NCBI GenBank assembly: GCA_031287815.1
Contig: JAITSM010000065.1
Coordinates: 1 to 15,382, forward strand
DNA: 15,382 nt
Direction: 5' to 3'
From: Prevotellaceae bacterium
Lineage (GTDB): Bacteria > Bacteroidota > Bacteroidia > Bacteroidales > UBA932
Within the stretch, counting starts at the first letter, position 1, and each line of letters opens with the position of its first letter. A program made the translations under genes and the position numbers. Positions 1 to 6,854 of this stretch are shown in pieces. The notes under the pieces were generated by a model. The model had not been told where the DNA came from, did not search any database, and was given only the letters and a program-made list of their open reading frames with translations.

Positions 1-35
1 CTGGCGCCGGAGTAGTTAAAAACTAAAAGTGAAAA
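1..35. repeat. CTGGCGCC core plus degenerate heptamers (partial intergenic repeat copy)
   Basis: The window opens with CTGGCGCC (1-8), a core that recurs at 97, 6704 and 15111. It is followed by three A-rich 7-bp units in phase: GTTAAAA, ACTAAAA, GTGAAAA (15-35). Positions 14-33 match 6652-6671 at 18 of 20 bases, so this is a piece of the same dispersed repeat family. The copy is cut by the window edge. Confidence 0.6.
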
Positions 36-37
36 AT

Positions 38-70
38 AGCCGCCCGGGGGAAACGGGCGGCTTTGCTTTA
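38..70. terminator. GC-rich hairpin, probable bidirectional intrinsic terminator
   Basis: A perfect 9-bp stem, AGCCGCCCG (38-46) with CGGGCGGCT (54-62), encloses a 7-base loop (GGGGAAA). On the plus strand it is followed by TTTGCTTTAT. On the minus strand it is followed by ATTTTTCACTTTT, the better T-tract. It lies about 130 bp past the priA stop, so it probably ends the engB-priA transcript, and it may also end an unseen plus-strand transcript entering from the left. Termination is inferred from structure only. Confidence 0.7.
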
Positions 71-192
71 TGTATGAAGTAGGAGGCAGGAGGTGGCTGG
101 CGCCTCAAAAGACATTCTCTATTCTCCACTCTCCATTCTCCACTCTCCATTCTCCATTCTCCACTCTCCACTCTCCATTCTCCATTCTCCAT
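71..192. repeat. Heptamer tandem array (TCTCCAY)n with CTGGCGCC core
   Basis: Purine-rich 7-bp units GAAGTAG, GAGGCAG, GAGGTGG lead into CTGGCGCC (97-104). Then comes TCAAAAGACATTCTC (105-119), shared with 6813-6827 at 14 of 15 bases. Ten uninterrupted 7-bp units TCTCCAC/TCTCCAT fill 123-192, after one degenerate unit (TCTCTAT, 116-122). The purine-rich units before the core resemble the reverse complement of those after it, giving a rough inverted layout. The last repeat base, 192, touches the priA stop codon at 193-195. Several frames are open through the array only because the units lack stops, so I do not call a gene here. Confidence 0.9.
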
Positions 193-2484
193 TTACATTG
201 GGTCTACGTCTATGGTTATTTCCACGCCGGAGAGCCTGTGCTGTGGAGGCAATGCCGCCAGTTGTTCGGCCAGGAAATGTTTTAATGCGCGGGCGTTGGC
301 GTCGCGTTCCAGGCGAATCCAGAAGCAGGTGAGGTAGCGGTTTTGTATGCGGTTTACCGCCGGCTGGAACGGCCCGGTGAGCCGCTGTTGCAGCGCCGGC
401 GCCAGCAGGCTGCGCAGTGTTTCCGCCGCCTGTTGTAGCGTTTCCGCCTGCCGGTGGCGGAGGGTGAGGCTTATCAGGCGCGAATAGGGGGGGAAATGAA
501 ATTCCCTGCGCTCGTGCAGTTGCAGGTTAAAGAGGTTGTAGTAATCGGCCTCCTGCACGAGGTAAATTACCGGGTGGGAGGGTTGCGAGGTTTGGATAAT
601 CACCCTGCCCTGTTTGTCTTTGCGTCCTGCGCGCCCGCTCACTTGCGTCATCAGCTGGAAACTGCGTTCGTGCGCGCGGAAGTCTGGGAAATTAAGCAGG
701 GTGTCGGCGTAGAGGATGCCTACCAAGCTCACATGCTCGAAATCCAGCCCTTTGGCAACCATTTGCGTGCCGACTAAAATATCAATCCGGCGTTGCGCAA
801 ATCCGCCGAGAATACGGCTGTAAGCGTGTTTTGCGCGTGCGGCGTCCAAGTCCAGCCGGGCAATCCGCGCCTGCGGGAAGAAGAGTTGCAGTTCGTCTTC
901 CGCCTTTTCCGTGCCGAAGCCTTTGGTTTGGATGTTCGCGCTTTTGCATTCGGGACACAGGGTCAACAGCGGTTGCGACGCGCCGCAGTAGTGGCACAGC
1001 AACGCATTTCCCTGTTTGTGGTAAGTCAGGCTCACGTTGCACCGGCGGCAATGGGGAATGTACCCGCATTCGGCGCACTGCACAAAGGGCGAATAGCCGC
1101 GCCGGTTTTGGAATAGAATTACCTGTTCGTTTTTGTCCAGCGTTTCGGCTATTGCATCCAGCAAAGGTTGCGAAAACAGGCCGGACATTTTCCTCCGTTT
1201 CCGTTCCCGCGCGACATTTACGACGTCAATTACCGGCGGCAGCACGCGGTGGTAACGTTCGGCGAGGGTTACCAGCCCGTATTTTCCGGCGCGGGCGTTG
1301 TAGTAACTCTCTATGGACGGCGTGGCCGTGCCGAGCAATACGGAGGCGCGGTGCAGCTGCGCCAGCATAATAGCGGCGTCGCGCGCGTGGTAGCGCGGTG
1401 CGGGGTCGTATTGTTTGTAGCTGGTTTCATGTTCTTCGTCCACGATAATCAGCCCCAGGTTGTCGAACGGCAGGAACAGCGACGAGCGCACCCCAAGTAT
1501 GATTTGATAGGGAGAGGGTACGGCGTGGTAAATCTCCGCGCGCTCGTTGTCGTTGTATTTGGAATGGTACACGCCGACGATGTGTCCGAAAACGCTTTGC
1601 AGGCGTTCGATAATCTGCGTGGTGAGCGCAATTTCCGGCAACAGGTACAATACCTGCCGCCCGTTGTGGAGCTGTTCGGCCATCAGGTCGATATATATCT
1701 CCGTCTTCCCCGACGCCGGAACGCCGTGCAGGAGGACTACGTTCTTTTGCCGGAACAGCGCGTTGATTTCGTCGCGTGCCTGCTGTTGCGCTGCCGACAG
1801 CGCCGGCGCGGCTTTGGTGACGGTGGCCGACAAATCCAGCCGGCCGGTTTCGCGCGTAACCTGTTCCAAAATATTTTTCTTCACGCACGCCGTCAGGGCA
1901 GCGGTTGCCTGCGCCCCTTGCAGTAGCTGCTTTTTGGGTACTTCATGCGGTTGCGCAAAATCTACCGCTTCGGCAAACGAAAGGTACGACAACAGCAACG
2001 CCTCTTGCTTTTCCGCCCGCATCAAGGTATTCAGGCAGCCGTGCAGTTTTTCTTCGGATGAAACGGAGGGATGCAAACGTACATACGTTTCGGTAAGCGG
2101 CCGGAAAACCGTTCGCAAGCCGTTGGGCAATGCGGCTTTCATCACTTCGCCCATGCCGCACAGGTAATAAGCGGACAGTTGTTCCCAGTGTTGCAATTGT
2201 TTTTCCGACACCGTCGGGCGGTCGTCCAGCACGGCCAGCAGGTCTTTTACCGCATAGCCTTCCGGCGGGTGGAGGTGGATGCGGCGGATTAAACCGGTAT
2301 AGCTCTTTCTCCCGACCGGCACGGTTACCCGCTTGCCTGCGGCTACCATGTTTCCCAGCCTTGCAGGAATGGAATAGGTGAGCAGTTTGTTCAGCGCAAG
2401 CGGCACGATGACGTCGGCAAAATTAACTTGTCCCGGCGTCCATACAGAAGCAGTCGACAAGGAAGGTAGTTGTTCGTTGTTCAT
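193..2484 (-). CDS. priA: Primosomal protein N' (replication restart helicase PriA)
   Basis: PriA is a 3'-to-5' superfamily 2 DNA helicase that recognises stalled or repaired forks and reloads the replisome in the cytoplasm. The 763-residue product has a 3'-DNA-binding N-terminal region (about 22-120, starting at FADVIVPLALNKLLTY) and a Walker A motif GVPASGKT at 254-261 (the usual form is GVTGSGKT). It also has a DEEH Walker B at 349-352 and GTATPS at 385-390. Eight zinc-binding cysteines lie at 470, 473, 479, 482, 497, 500, 510 and 513. GTQMVAKGLDF (572-582) and QVSGRAGR (614-621) follow. About 20 residues precede the usual family start, but no closer start codon is seen. It starts 18 bp after the engB stop, so the two genes are probably co-transcribed. 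The stop abuts a heptamer repeat array. Confidence 0.97.
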   Translation of the reverse strand: MNNEQLPSLSTASVWTPGQVNFADVIVPLALNKLLTYSIPARLGNMVAAGKRVTVPVGRKSYTGLIRRIHLHPPEGYAVKDLLAVLDDRPTVSEKQLQHWEQLSAYYLCGMGEVMKAALPNGLRTVFRPLTETYVRLHPSVSSEEKLHGCLNTLMRAEKQEALLLSYLSFAEAVDFAQPHEVPKKQLLQGAQATAALTACVKKNILEQVTRETGRLDLSATVTKAAPALSAAQQQARDEINALFRQKNVVLLHGVPASGKTEIYIDLMAEQLHNGRQVLYLLPEIALTTQIIERLQSVFGHIVGVYHSKYNDNERAEIYHAVPSPYQIILGVRSSLFLPFDNLGLIIVDEEHETSYKQYDPAPRYHARDAAIMLAQLHRASVLLGTATPSIESYYNARAGKYGLVTLAERYHRVLPPVIDVVNVARERKRRKMSGLFSQPLLDAIAETLDKNEQVILFQNRRGYSPFVQCAECGYIPHCRRCNVSLTYHKQGNALLCHYCGASQPLLTLCPECKSANIQTKGFGTEKAEDELQLFFPQARIARLDLDAARAKHAYSRILGGFAQRRIDILVGTQMVAKGLDFEHVSLVGILYADTLLNFPDFRAHERSFQLMTQVSGRAGRKDKQGRVIIQTSQPSHPVIYLVQEADYYNLFNLQLHERREFHFPPYSRLISLTLRHRQAETLQQAAETLRSLLAPALQQRLTGPFQPAVNRIQNRYLTCFWIRLERDANARALKHFLAEQLAALPPQHRLSGVEITIDVDPM

Positions 2485-2502
2485 GTTCGTTGCCTTGTGG
2501 GG

Positions 2503-3102
2503 TCAGGAGAGGGAATGGGTTACTTCTTCAATATATTTCAATATCTCTTCGCGCCCCATTCCCGTTTCGGCAGACGTAATGAAAATGCGCGGCAGCGTTT
2601 CCCATTCCGCCAGCAGCGTTTTTTTATACTGCGCGATATTCTTGTTCAGTTCGCGCTGTTTTAATTTATCGGCTTTCGTGAAAACAAGCGCAAACGGGAT
2701 AGCCGATTCCCCCAAACGGGTAATAAAATCAAGGTCTATCCGCTGTGGCGCAAGGCGGCTGTCGAGCAACACAAAAAGCAGCGTCAATGCCTCGCGATGC
2801 AGAATGTATTGCGTGATACTGCCGGCAAACTGCGCGCGGTTTGTTTTCGAAGACCGCGCATAGCCGTAGCCCGGCAAATCAACCAGGTGCCATTGGTTAT
2901 TGATGAGAAAGTGATTTATCAGTTGCGTTTTTCCCGGCGTGGCCGACGTATGCGCTAAGTTCTTTCTGCCGGCCAGGCAATTTATCAACGACGATTTGCC
3001 TACGTTCGACCGTCCGATAAAAGCGTATTCGGGAATTTGCGATGCGGGGCATTGTTCTACCAACCGGCTGCTGACAATAAATTCAGCGCTTTTAATAATC
3101 AT
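2503..3102 (-). CDS. engB: Ribosome biogenesis GTP-binding protein EngB/YsxC/YihA
   Basis: EngB is a small TRAFAC-class GTPase needed for late assembly of the large ribosomal subunit. Counting from a longer ATG at 3111, the G motifs are GRSNVGKS (33-40, G1), TPGKT (58-62, G2 region), DLPG (78-81, G3), TKAD (145-148, G4) and TSAE (179-182, G5). The order and the length of about 200 residues fit the family. I place the start at the ATG at 3102 (MIIKSAEF), because relatives begin close to SAEF and because a -7 promoter box at 3121-3128 leaves almost no leader for the ATG at 3111. Both starts are in frame. It is the first gene of the engB-priA unit and is divergent from xseA. Confidence 0.95.
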   Translation of the reverse strand: MIIKSAEFIVSSRLVEQCPASQIPEYAFIGRSNVGKSSLINCLAGRKNLAHTSATPGKTQLINHFLINNQWHLVDLPGYGYARSSKTNRAQFAGSITQYILHREALTLLFVLLDSRLAPQRIDLDFITRLGESAIPFALVFTKADKLKQRELNKNIAQYKKTLLAEWETLPRIFITSAETGMGREEILKYIEEVTHSLS

Positions 3103-3120
3103 GGTATGCAAGATTTGTTA

Positions 3121-3128
3121 CAAAAATA
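3121..3128 (-). promoter_or_regulatory. Putative Bacteroidota -7 box for engB-priA
   Basis: Read on the minus strand this is TATTTTTG, a full match to the Bacteroidota -7 consensus TAnnTTTG. Transcription would begin near 3114, leaving about a dozen bases before the ATG at 3102. No convincing -33 TTTG is visible at the expected distance. The region is A-rich, so a chance match is possible. Confidence 0.4.
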
Positions 3129-3141
3129 CAAAAAAAATGCA

Positions 3142-3149
3142 TAACTTTG
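3142..3149 (+). promoter_or_regulatory. Putative Bacteroidota -7 box for xseA-xseB-amn
   Basis: TAACTTTG matches the Bacteroidota -7 consensus TAnnTTTG. A TTTG at 3114-3117 could be the -33 element, but the 24-base gap is a few bases longer than usual. Transcription would begin near 3156. That places the in-frame ATG at 3137 upstream of the transcript and favours the GTG at 3203 as the xseA start. Confidence 0.5.
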
Positions 3150-3202
3150 TTTTCCGTATAACGTATGTATTAAATGCTACCATTCCTAAAAGCCGCAAGT
3201 TC

Positions 3203-4375
3203 GTGAACGATGCCCTCACATTATCCGAGATGCAGCAACGCATCAAACAAACGCTGGAAGAAACGTTGCCGGATAATTATTGGATTACGGCGGAAATAAA
3301 CGAAATAAAAACAAACGCCTCCGGGCATTGCTATCTGGAGCTGGTCGAAAAAGACGACGAAGCGTTGAAAGCAAGAGCCAGCGCCGCCATTTGGGTATAC
3401 AGTTACCGGTTGTTAAAACCTTTTTTTGAAACTTCCACCGGCCGCCCGCTGAGCGCCGGCATGCGCGTGTTGGTAAAAGCCGCCGTGCAATACCATCCGG
3501 TGTATGGGCTGAGTTTATCCATCACCGACATCGACCCTGTGTATACGGTGGGCGAACTGGAAATGCAGCGGCGCCGAACCATTTCCCGCCTGCAATCCGA
3601 CGGTGTGTTCGACATGAACCGCGAGCTTCCGTTTCCACTCTTGCCGCAACGCCTTGCGGTTATTTCGTCGGAACAGGCGGCGGGCTATCAGGACTTCATG
3701 GATCAGTTACATCACAATAAATATGGCTACGCTTTTCATACGCAATTATTCCCTTCGCTTATGCAGGGCGCAGGCGCTGTGCAAAGCATTATTCAAAGCC
3801 TTGCGCTGGTCAATGAACAGTGCGGGGCGTTCGATGCGGTGGCCATTATTCGCGGCGGCGGCTCTGCCACTGACCTGTCGTGCTTCGACGATTACGAGTT
3901 GGCGTTGCATGTGGCGCAATTTCCGTTGCCCGTACTCACCGGCATCGGGCACGACAAAGACGAAAGCGTGGTGGATTTGGTAGCGCGCCAGCCGCTCAAA
4001 ACGCCCACTGCCGTTGCCGGTTTCCTGATTGAATGTTTTGCGGAACAGGATGCGCAATTGCAGCAATGGGAACAGGCGTTAAGGAATATGGTGCGGCAAA
4101 AAATACAAATGTCGGAAAACGCTTTAACCGTACTGGCAAGCCGGCGGGATACGGCCGTGAAGTTGTATTTCCAAAAAGAACGTAATTATTTGGAACTCGC
4201 GGCGCGCACTATCCAGTACAATAATCCCCAAACAATTTTGGCGCGCGGTTACTCCATTGTTTCGCTAAACGGCAAGACCGTCCGCGACGCGGCCACCGTC
4301 CACGAGAATGACGAGTTGAAAATAACCCTCTACAAAGGCCGCCTGCGTGCAAAAGTACAACCCGGGAAAACTTGA
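3203..4375 (+). CDS. xseA: Exodeoxyribonuclease VII large subunit
   Basis: XseA is the catalytic subunit of ExoVII, which degrades single-stranded DNA from both ends to short oligonucleotides in repair and recombination. The N-terminus (NDALTLSEMQQRIKQTLEE, then YWITAEINEI and GHCYLELVEKD) is the OB-fold DNA-binding domain of the family. The central nuclease domain carries RGGGSATDL (about residues 217-225) and TGIGHDKDESVVDLVA followed by LKTPTAVA (about 245-275). The rest is a helical C-terminal region that would bind XseB. The start is uncertain. GTG at 3203 gives 390 residues and best fits the family N-terminus. ATG at 3137 would give 412 residues but overlaps a promoter-like box, and ATG at 3230 would cut conserved residues. 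The open frame continues upstream into engB on the other strand, which is not coding. xseB follows after 19 bp. Confidence 0.93.
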   Translation: MNDALTLSEMQQRIKQTLEETLPDNYWITAEINEIKTNASGHCYLELVEKDDEALKARASAAIWVYSYRLLKPFFETSTGRPLSAGMRVLVKAAVQYHPVYGLSLSITDIDPVYTVGELEMQRRRTISRLQSDGVFDMNRELPFPLLPQRLAVISSEQAAGYQDFMDQLHHNKYGYAFHTQLFPSLMQGAGAVQSIIQSLALVNEQCGAFDAVAIIRGGGSATDLSCFDDYELALHVAQFPLPVLTGIGHDKDESVVDLVARQPLKTPTAVAGFLIECFAEQDAQLQQWEQALRNMVRQKIQMSENALTVLASRRDTAVKLYFQKERNYLELAARTIQYNNPQTILARGYSIVSLNGKTVRDAATVHENDELKITLYKGRLRAKVQPGKT

Positions 4376-4394
4376 ACAATAAAATAAATGCATT

Positions 4395-4688
4395 ATGAAA
4401 GATAAAAAAACACCCAAACCCGTTTCGCCGGAAGGCAGGGAACTTACTTACCTGGAAGCGGTAGAAGACTTGGCGCGCATCATAGACGCTATGGAAAATG
4501 ACGAGTTGAATATGGATGAATTGTCCGAAAAAGTAAAAGCCGCTACGGAACGTTTAAATTATTGCCAAAAAGCGTTGCATGCCATTGAGCAAAACGTAAA
4601 CGAACTGATGAAAGCCAATGCCCGGTGCATGGCGGAATTTGAACAGTTGAGTAAACAGGAAGCTATTATAACACCCCCTAATGAATAA
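4395..4688 (+). CDS. xseB: Exodeoxyribonuclease VII small subunit
   Basis: This 97-residue acidic protein is the small ExoVII subunit, several copies of which bind each XseA and are needed for stable, regulated nuclease activity. The core LTYLEAVEDLARIIDAMENDEL followed by MDELSEKVKAATERLNYC (residues about 17-57) matches the family pattern of two antiparallel helices, in two stretches separated by Asn-Met. The C-terminal tail (about 75-97) is extended and less conserved. It lies directly between xseA and amn in a tight same-strand unit, as expected of an ExoVII operon. Confidence 0.93.
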   Translation: MKDKKTPKPVSPEGRELTYLEAVEDLARIIDAMENDELNMDELSEKVKAATERLNYCQKALHAIEQNVNELMKANARCMAEFEQLSKQEAIITPPNE

Positions 4689-4693
4689 TTACA

Positions 4694-5464
4694 ATGAAAA
4701 CAAAACAGGATATTATAGAAAACTGGTTGCCGCGTTATACACATGAGCGGCTGGAAAATTTCGGGGAATTTATCTTATTGACGAATTTCAAGAATTATTT
4801 GGAACTATTTTGCGAATATACCGGCGCGTCCATAACAGACGCCAGCGCGAACATGCCTTGCGCTACCTCCGGCGGGATAACGATGATAAATTTTGGGATG
4901 GGGAGCCCGAATGCCGCCATTATTATGGATTTGCTGCCGGTCGTAAAACCCAAAGCGGTGCTGTTTCTTGGCAAATGCGGCGTACTCAAGGAACGCAATA
5001 AAATCGGCGACTATATCCTGCCCATTGCCGCCATTCGCGGCGACGGCACCTCCAACGACTATTTCCCGATAGAAGTCCCGGCATTGCCGGCATTCAGTTT
5101 GCAACGCGCCGTTTCTACTACCGTGCGCGACGCCGGACACGACTATTGGACAGGCACCGTATATACCACCAACCGCCGTATATGGGAACACGATGAAACC
5201 TTTAAAGAACGGCTGCAGCAAATGCGTTGCCTGGCTGTTGATATGGAAACCGCCACATTGTTTTCCGTCGGCTTTGCCAATGAAATAAGCGCCGGCGCAT
5301 TGTTGCTGGCCTCAGACAAACCCATCATTGCCGAAGGAATTAAAACCGCCGAAAGCGATATAAAAGTAACGAATGAATTTGTTACCGAGCATGTGCGGAA
5401 CGGCATTGATGCGTTAAAACTCATTCAACGCAACGGCTCCTCCGTGAAACACCTGCGTTTTTGA
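4694..5464 (+). CDS. amn: AMP nucleosidase (short Bacteroidota form)
   Basis: The enzyme hydrolyses AMP to adenine and ribose 5-phosphate in purine salvage and adenylate control. The 256-residue product is a single phosphorylase/nucleosidase fold. It lacks the N-terminal regulatory domain of the roughly 480-residue E. coli enzyme, as is usual for Bacteroidota. Visible landmarks are INFGMGSPNAA (65-75), FLGKCG (91-96), GDGTSNDYFP (116-125), YTTNRR (157-162), the purine-nucleoside-binding AVDMETAT (181-188) and ASDKP (206-210), whose Asp208 is the likely catalytic acid. It ends in VKHLRF, a C-terminus I recognise from Bacteroides homologues. It starts 5 bp after xseB, so it is probably co-transcribed with ExoVII. 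No terminator is visible in the 14-bp gap to the converging gene. Confidence 0.93.
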   Translation: MKTKQDIIENWLPRYTHERLENFGEFILLTNFKNYLELFCEYTGASITDASANMPCATSGGITMINFGMGSPNAAIIMDLLPVVKPKAVLFLGKCGVLKERNKIGDYILPIAAIRGDGTSNDYFPIEVPALPAFSLQRAVSTTVRDAGHDYWTGTVYTTNRRIWEHDETFKERLQQMRCLAVDMETATLFSVGFANEISAGALLLASDKPIIAEGIKTAESDIKVTNEFVTEHVRNGIDALKLIQRNGSSVKHLRF

Positions 5465-5478
5465 AAATTTCCTGCATC

Positions 5479-6009
5479 TTACCGGTCAAAATACGGATTT
5501 TTGCTGCTGCAGCTTACCGGGATAGCGAAGGCAATTTTTACGCCGTTGCCCAGCAACCCCAGTTCCACCGCCGCCTTGCCGGCGCTGAACATGATGCGCG
5601 TATCCACGCAAAACCGCGCGGCTACCGCCACTGCCGACCCTATGGCAATGCCTAAATCAACGGTGTTGATAGCGCACGGCACGCCGGATTGTGTATTTTT
5701 GTTCTCACAGTTTCCCATCCCGCAAAATCCGCAATGCTTTAGCCCAAGCGGCTCGACAGCGGTTCCTATCAACACTACAGCCTGTGATTGCCGTATGTTC
5801 TTAGCATCGCGAAAGAAGAAAGGAATGTCTAAATCTTTTCCCATTTCCTCCATCTTATCGGCAATAGCCGCGAGCGTTCCGTCATAAGCAGCGGCCAGCG
5901 CCAAAGTATCGCGCCCCTTGCCTTTTGGCGCCGTGCGGGCGGCCGCCAACATTTGTTGCGCCGCGGCAACTATGGCCGCGCGGCGGCTTTCCTGTTCCGT
6001 AACCAGCAT
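5479..6009 (-). CDS. DUF2148 Cys-rich (ferredoxin-like) domain protein
   Basis: This 176-residue protein matches the DUF2148 family, often labelled ferredoxin-domain protein, whose biochemical role is not established. It has an Ala-rich N-terminus with RAAIVAAAQQMLAAARTAPKGKG (about 10-32, in two helices), then FFRDAKNI (65-72). A Cys cluster CGFCGMGNC (Cys93, 96, 101) is followed by Cys112, Cys134 and Cys167. The cluster suggests a metal or Fe-S site, but that is inference. There is no signal peptide, so it is cytoplasmic. It begins only 4 bp after the stop of the nitroreductase-like gene, so the two are probably translated from one message and may form a redox pair. It converges on amn. Confidence 0.85.
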   Translation of the reverse strand: MLVTEQESRRAAIVAAAQQMLAAARTAPKGKGRDTLALAAAYDGTLAAIADKMEEMGKDLDIPFFFRDAKNIRQSQAVVLIGTAVEPLGLKHCGFCGMGNCENKNTQSGVPCAINTVDLGIAIGSAVAVAARFCVDTRIMFSAGKAAVELGLLGNGVKIAFAIPVSCSSKNPYFDR

Positions 6010-6013
6010 ACCA

Positions 6014-6604
6014 TTACCATTTATTATAGTGTATTCTTGCGGCGTCGAATTTATTTTTCGGCGTGTTCTTCCCCACCGGGTAACCCAGCGGAATAACCGC
6101 CAAAACCTTAATATTTCCGGGCAGTTGGAATTGCTCGCTTACAATAGCCGCACGGTCGTCGTAGGGATAAACAGCCGTCCACACCGCGCCGATACCCATA
6201 GATTCCGCCGCTAATAAGATATTTTGCGTAACGGCAGAACAATCCAAAAACCAGCAATTATCCGAAAGCGCCGTATCGCCGCAAACAATAATCGCCTTGT
6301 CGGCATTTTGCAGCATGGACGCGCTGCGCAGTTTGCCCCCCAGTTCCTGTAGAAGCGCCTTGTCGGAAATAACCAGCAATTCCCACGGGCGGCGGTCGCG
6401 CGACGAAGGCGCAGCCATAGCGGCTTTCAAAAGATTATTCATCGCCTCCTCCGGAATTTCCTTCGCCGAATAATCACGCACGCTTTTCCGGTTAAGAATG
6501 GTTTCCAGCGCCGGATTGCTTGCTTCGCCTTGTTGTTGCCGGCTACAAGACATACCTGTTAACGCCGTTATAAAAATCAGCGCCATTGTTTTTAAAGATT
6601 TCAT
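6014..6604 (-). CDS. Nitroreductase-family lipoprotein
   Basis: The product is an FMN-dependent nitroreductase-fold oxidoreductase. Counting from the upstream ATG at 6628, FMN-binding landmarks are NRKSVRDY (46-53), MAAPSSRDRRPWELLVI (71-87) and GIGAVW followed by TAVYPYDD (145-158), with the C-terminal VIPLGYPVGK near 178-187. I choose the ATG at 6604. It gives a clean signal (MKSLKTMALIFITAL) ending in Cys20, and a -7 box at 6636-6643 puts the transcription start next to the ATG at 6628. The Cys after a hydrophobic stretch suggests a lipoprotein, though the lipobox (GMSC) is loose. Export is odd for a flavin enzyme, but lipoprotein nitroreductases are known in Bacteroidales. The substrate cannot be told. 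The DUF2148 gene follows 4 bp downstream. Confidence 0.88.
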   Translation of the reverse strand: MKSLKTMALIFITALTGMSCSRQQQGEASNPALETILNRKSVRDYSAKEIPEEAMNNLLKAAMAAPSSRDRRPWELLVISDKALLQELGGKLRSASMLQNADKAIIVCGDTALSDNCWFLDCSAVTQNILLAAESMGIGAVWTAVYPYDDRAAIVSEQFQLPGNIKVLAVIPLGYPVGKNTPKNKFDAARIHYNKW

Positions 6605-6635
6605 ACCAATTATTTTTAAGCATTCCATAACGATA

Positions 6636-6643
6636 CAAAGCTA
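6636..6643 (-). promoter_or_regulatory. Putative Bacteroidota -7 box for the nitroreductase-DUF2148 unit
   Basis: Read on the minus strand this is TAGCTTTG, a full match to TAnnTTTG. The start of transcription would be near 6629, giving a leader of about 25 bases to the ATG at 6604. No clear -33 TTTG is seen. The heptamer repeat block begins only about 10 bp upstream of the box, so the repeats would lie in the promoter's upstream region. Confidence 0.5.
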
Positions 6644-6652
6644 CAAAAAAAA

Positions 6653-6827
6653 GTTAAAAACTAAGGGTGAAGTATGAAGTATGATGTATGAAGTATGAAG
6701 TAGCTGGCGCCAAAACATACATCATACATCATACATCATACATCATACATCATACATCATACATCATACATCATACATCATACTTCATACTTCATACTTC
6801 ATACTTCCTACTTCAAAAGACCTTCTC
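6653..6827. repeat. Composite heptamer array with inverted arms around a CTGGCGCC core
   Basis: Seven-bp units run in a single phase from GTTAAAA (6653) through ACTAAGG, GTGAAGT and four ATGAWGT units to CTGGCGCC (6704-6711). After AAAA come nine CATACAT units (6716-6778), four CATACTT units (6779-6806) and one CCTACTT (6807-6813), then TCAAAAGACCTTCTC (6813-6827). The left arm (6669-6703) is almost the reverse complement of the right end (about 6779-6813), so the array can fold into a stem of roughly 35 bp around a CATACAT loop. A small CCTTCT/AGAAGG hairpin follows (6821-6838). An open frame through the CATACAT block is an effect of repeats without stops. Confidence 0.93.
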
Positions 6828-6854
6828 CATTAAGAAGGCTTCCTCTGTTCATTC

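Noticed and set aside
70..332. Two overlapping plus-strand open frames (71 and 79 codons) through the first heptamer array
   Set aside because: They are open only because the TCTCCAY units lack stops. They run into priA on the other strand and show Ser/Pro/His-rich repeat peptides without family features.
454..2381. Long plus-strand frames opposite priA (up to 252 codons)
   Set aside because: They are shadows of the GC-rich priA frame. Their translations show no domain, and priA carries every expected helicase motif.
2939..3202. Longer xseA reaching back to 2939
   Set aside because: This part is antisense to engB, which has all five GTPase motifs. The family N-terminus begins near 3206.
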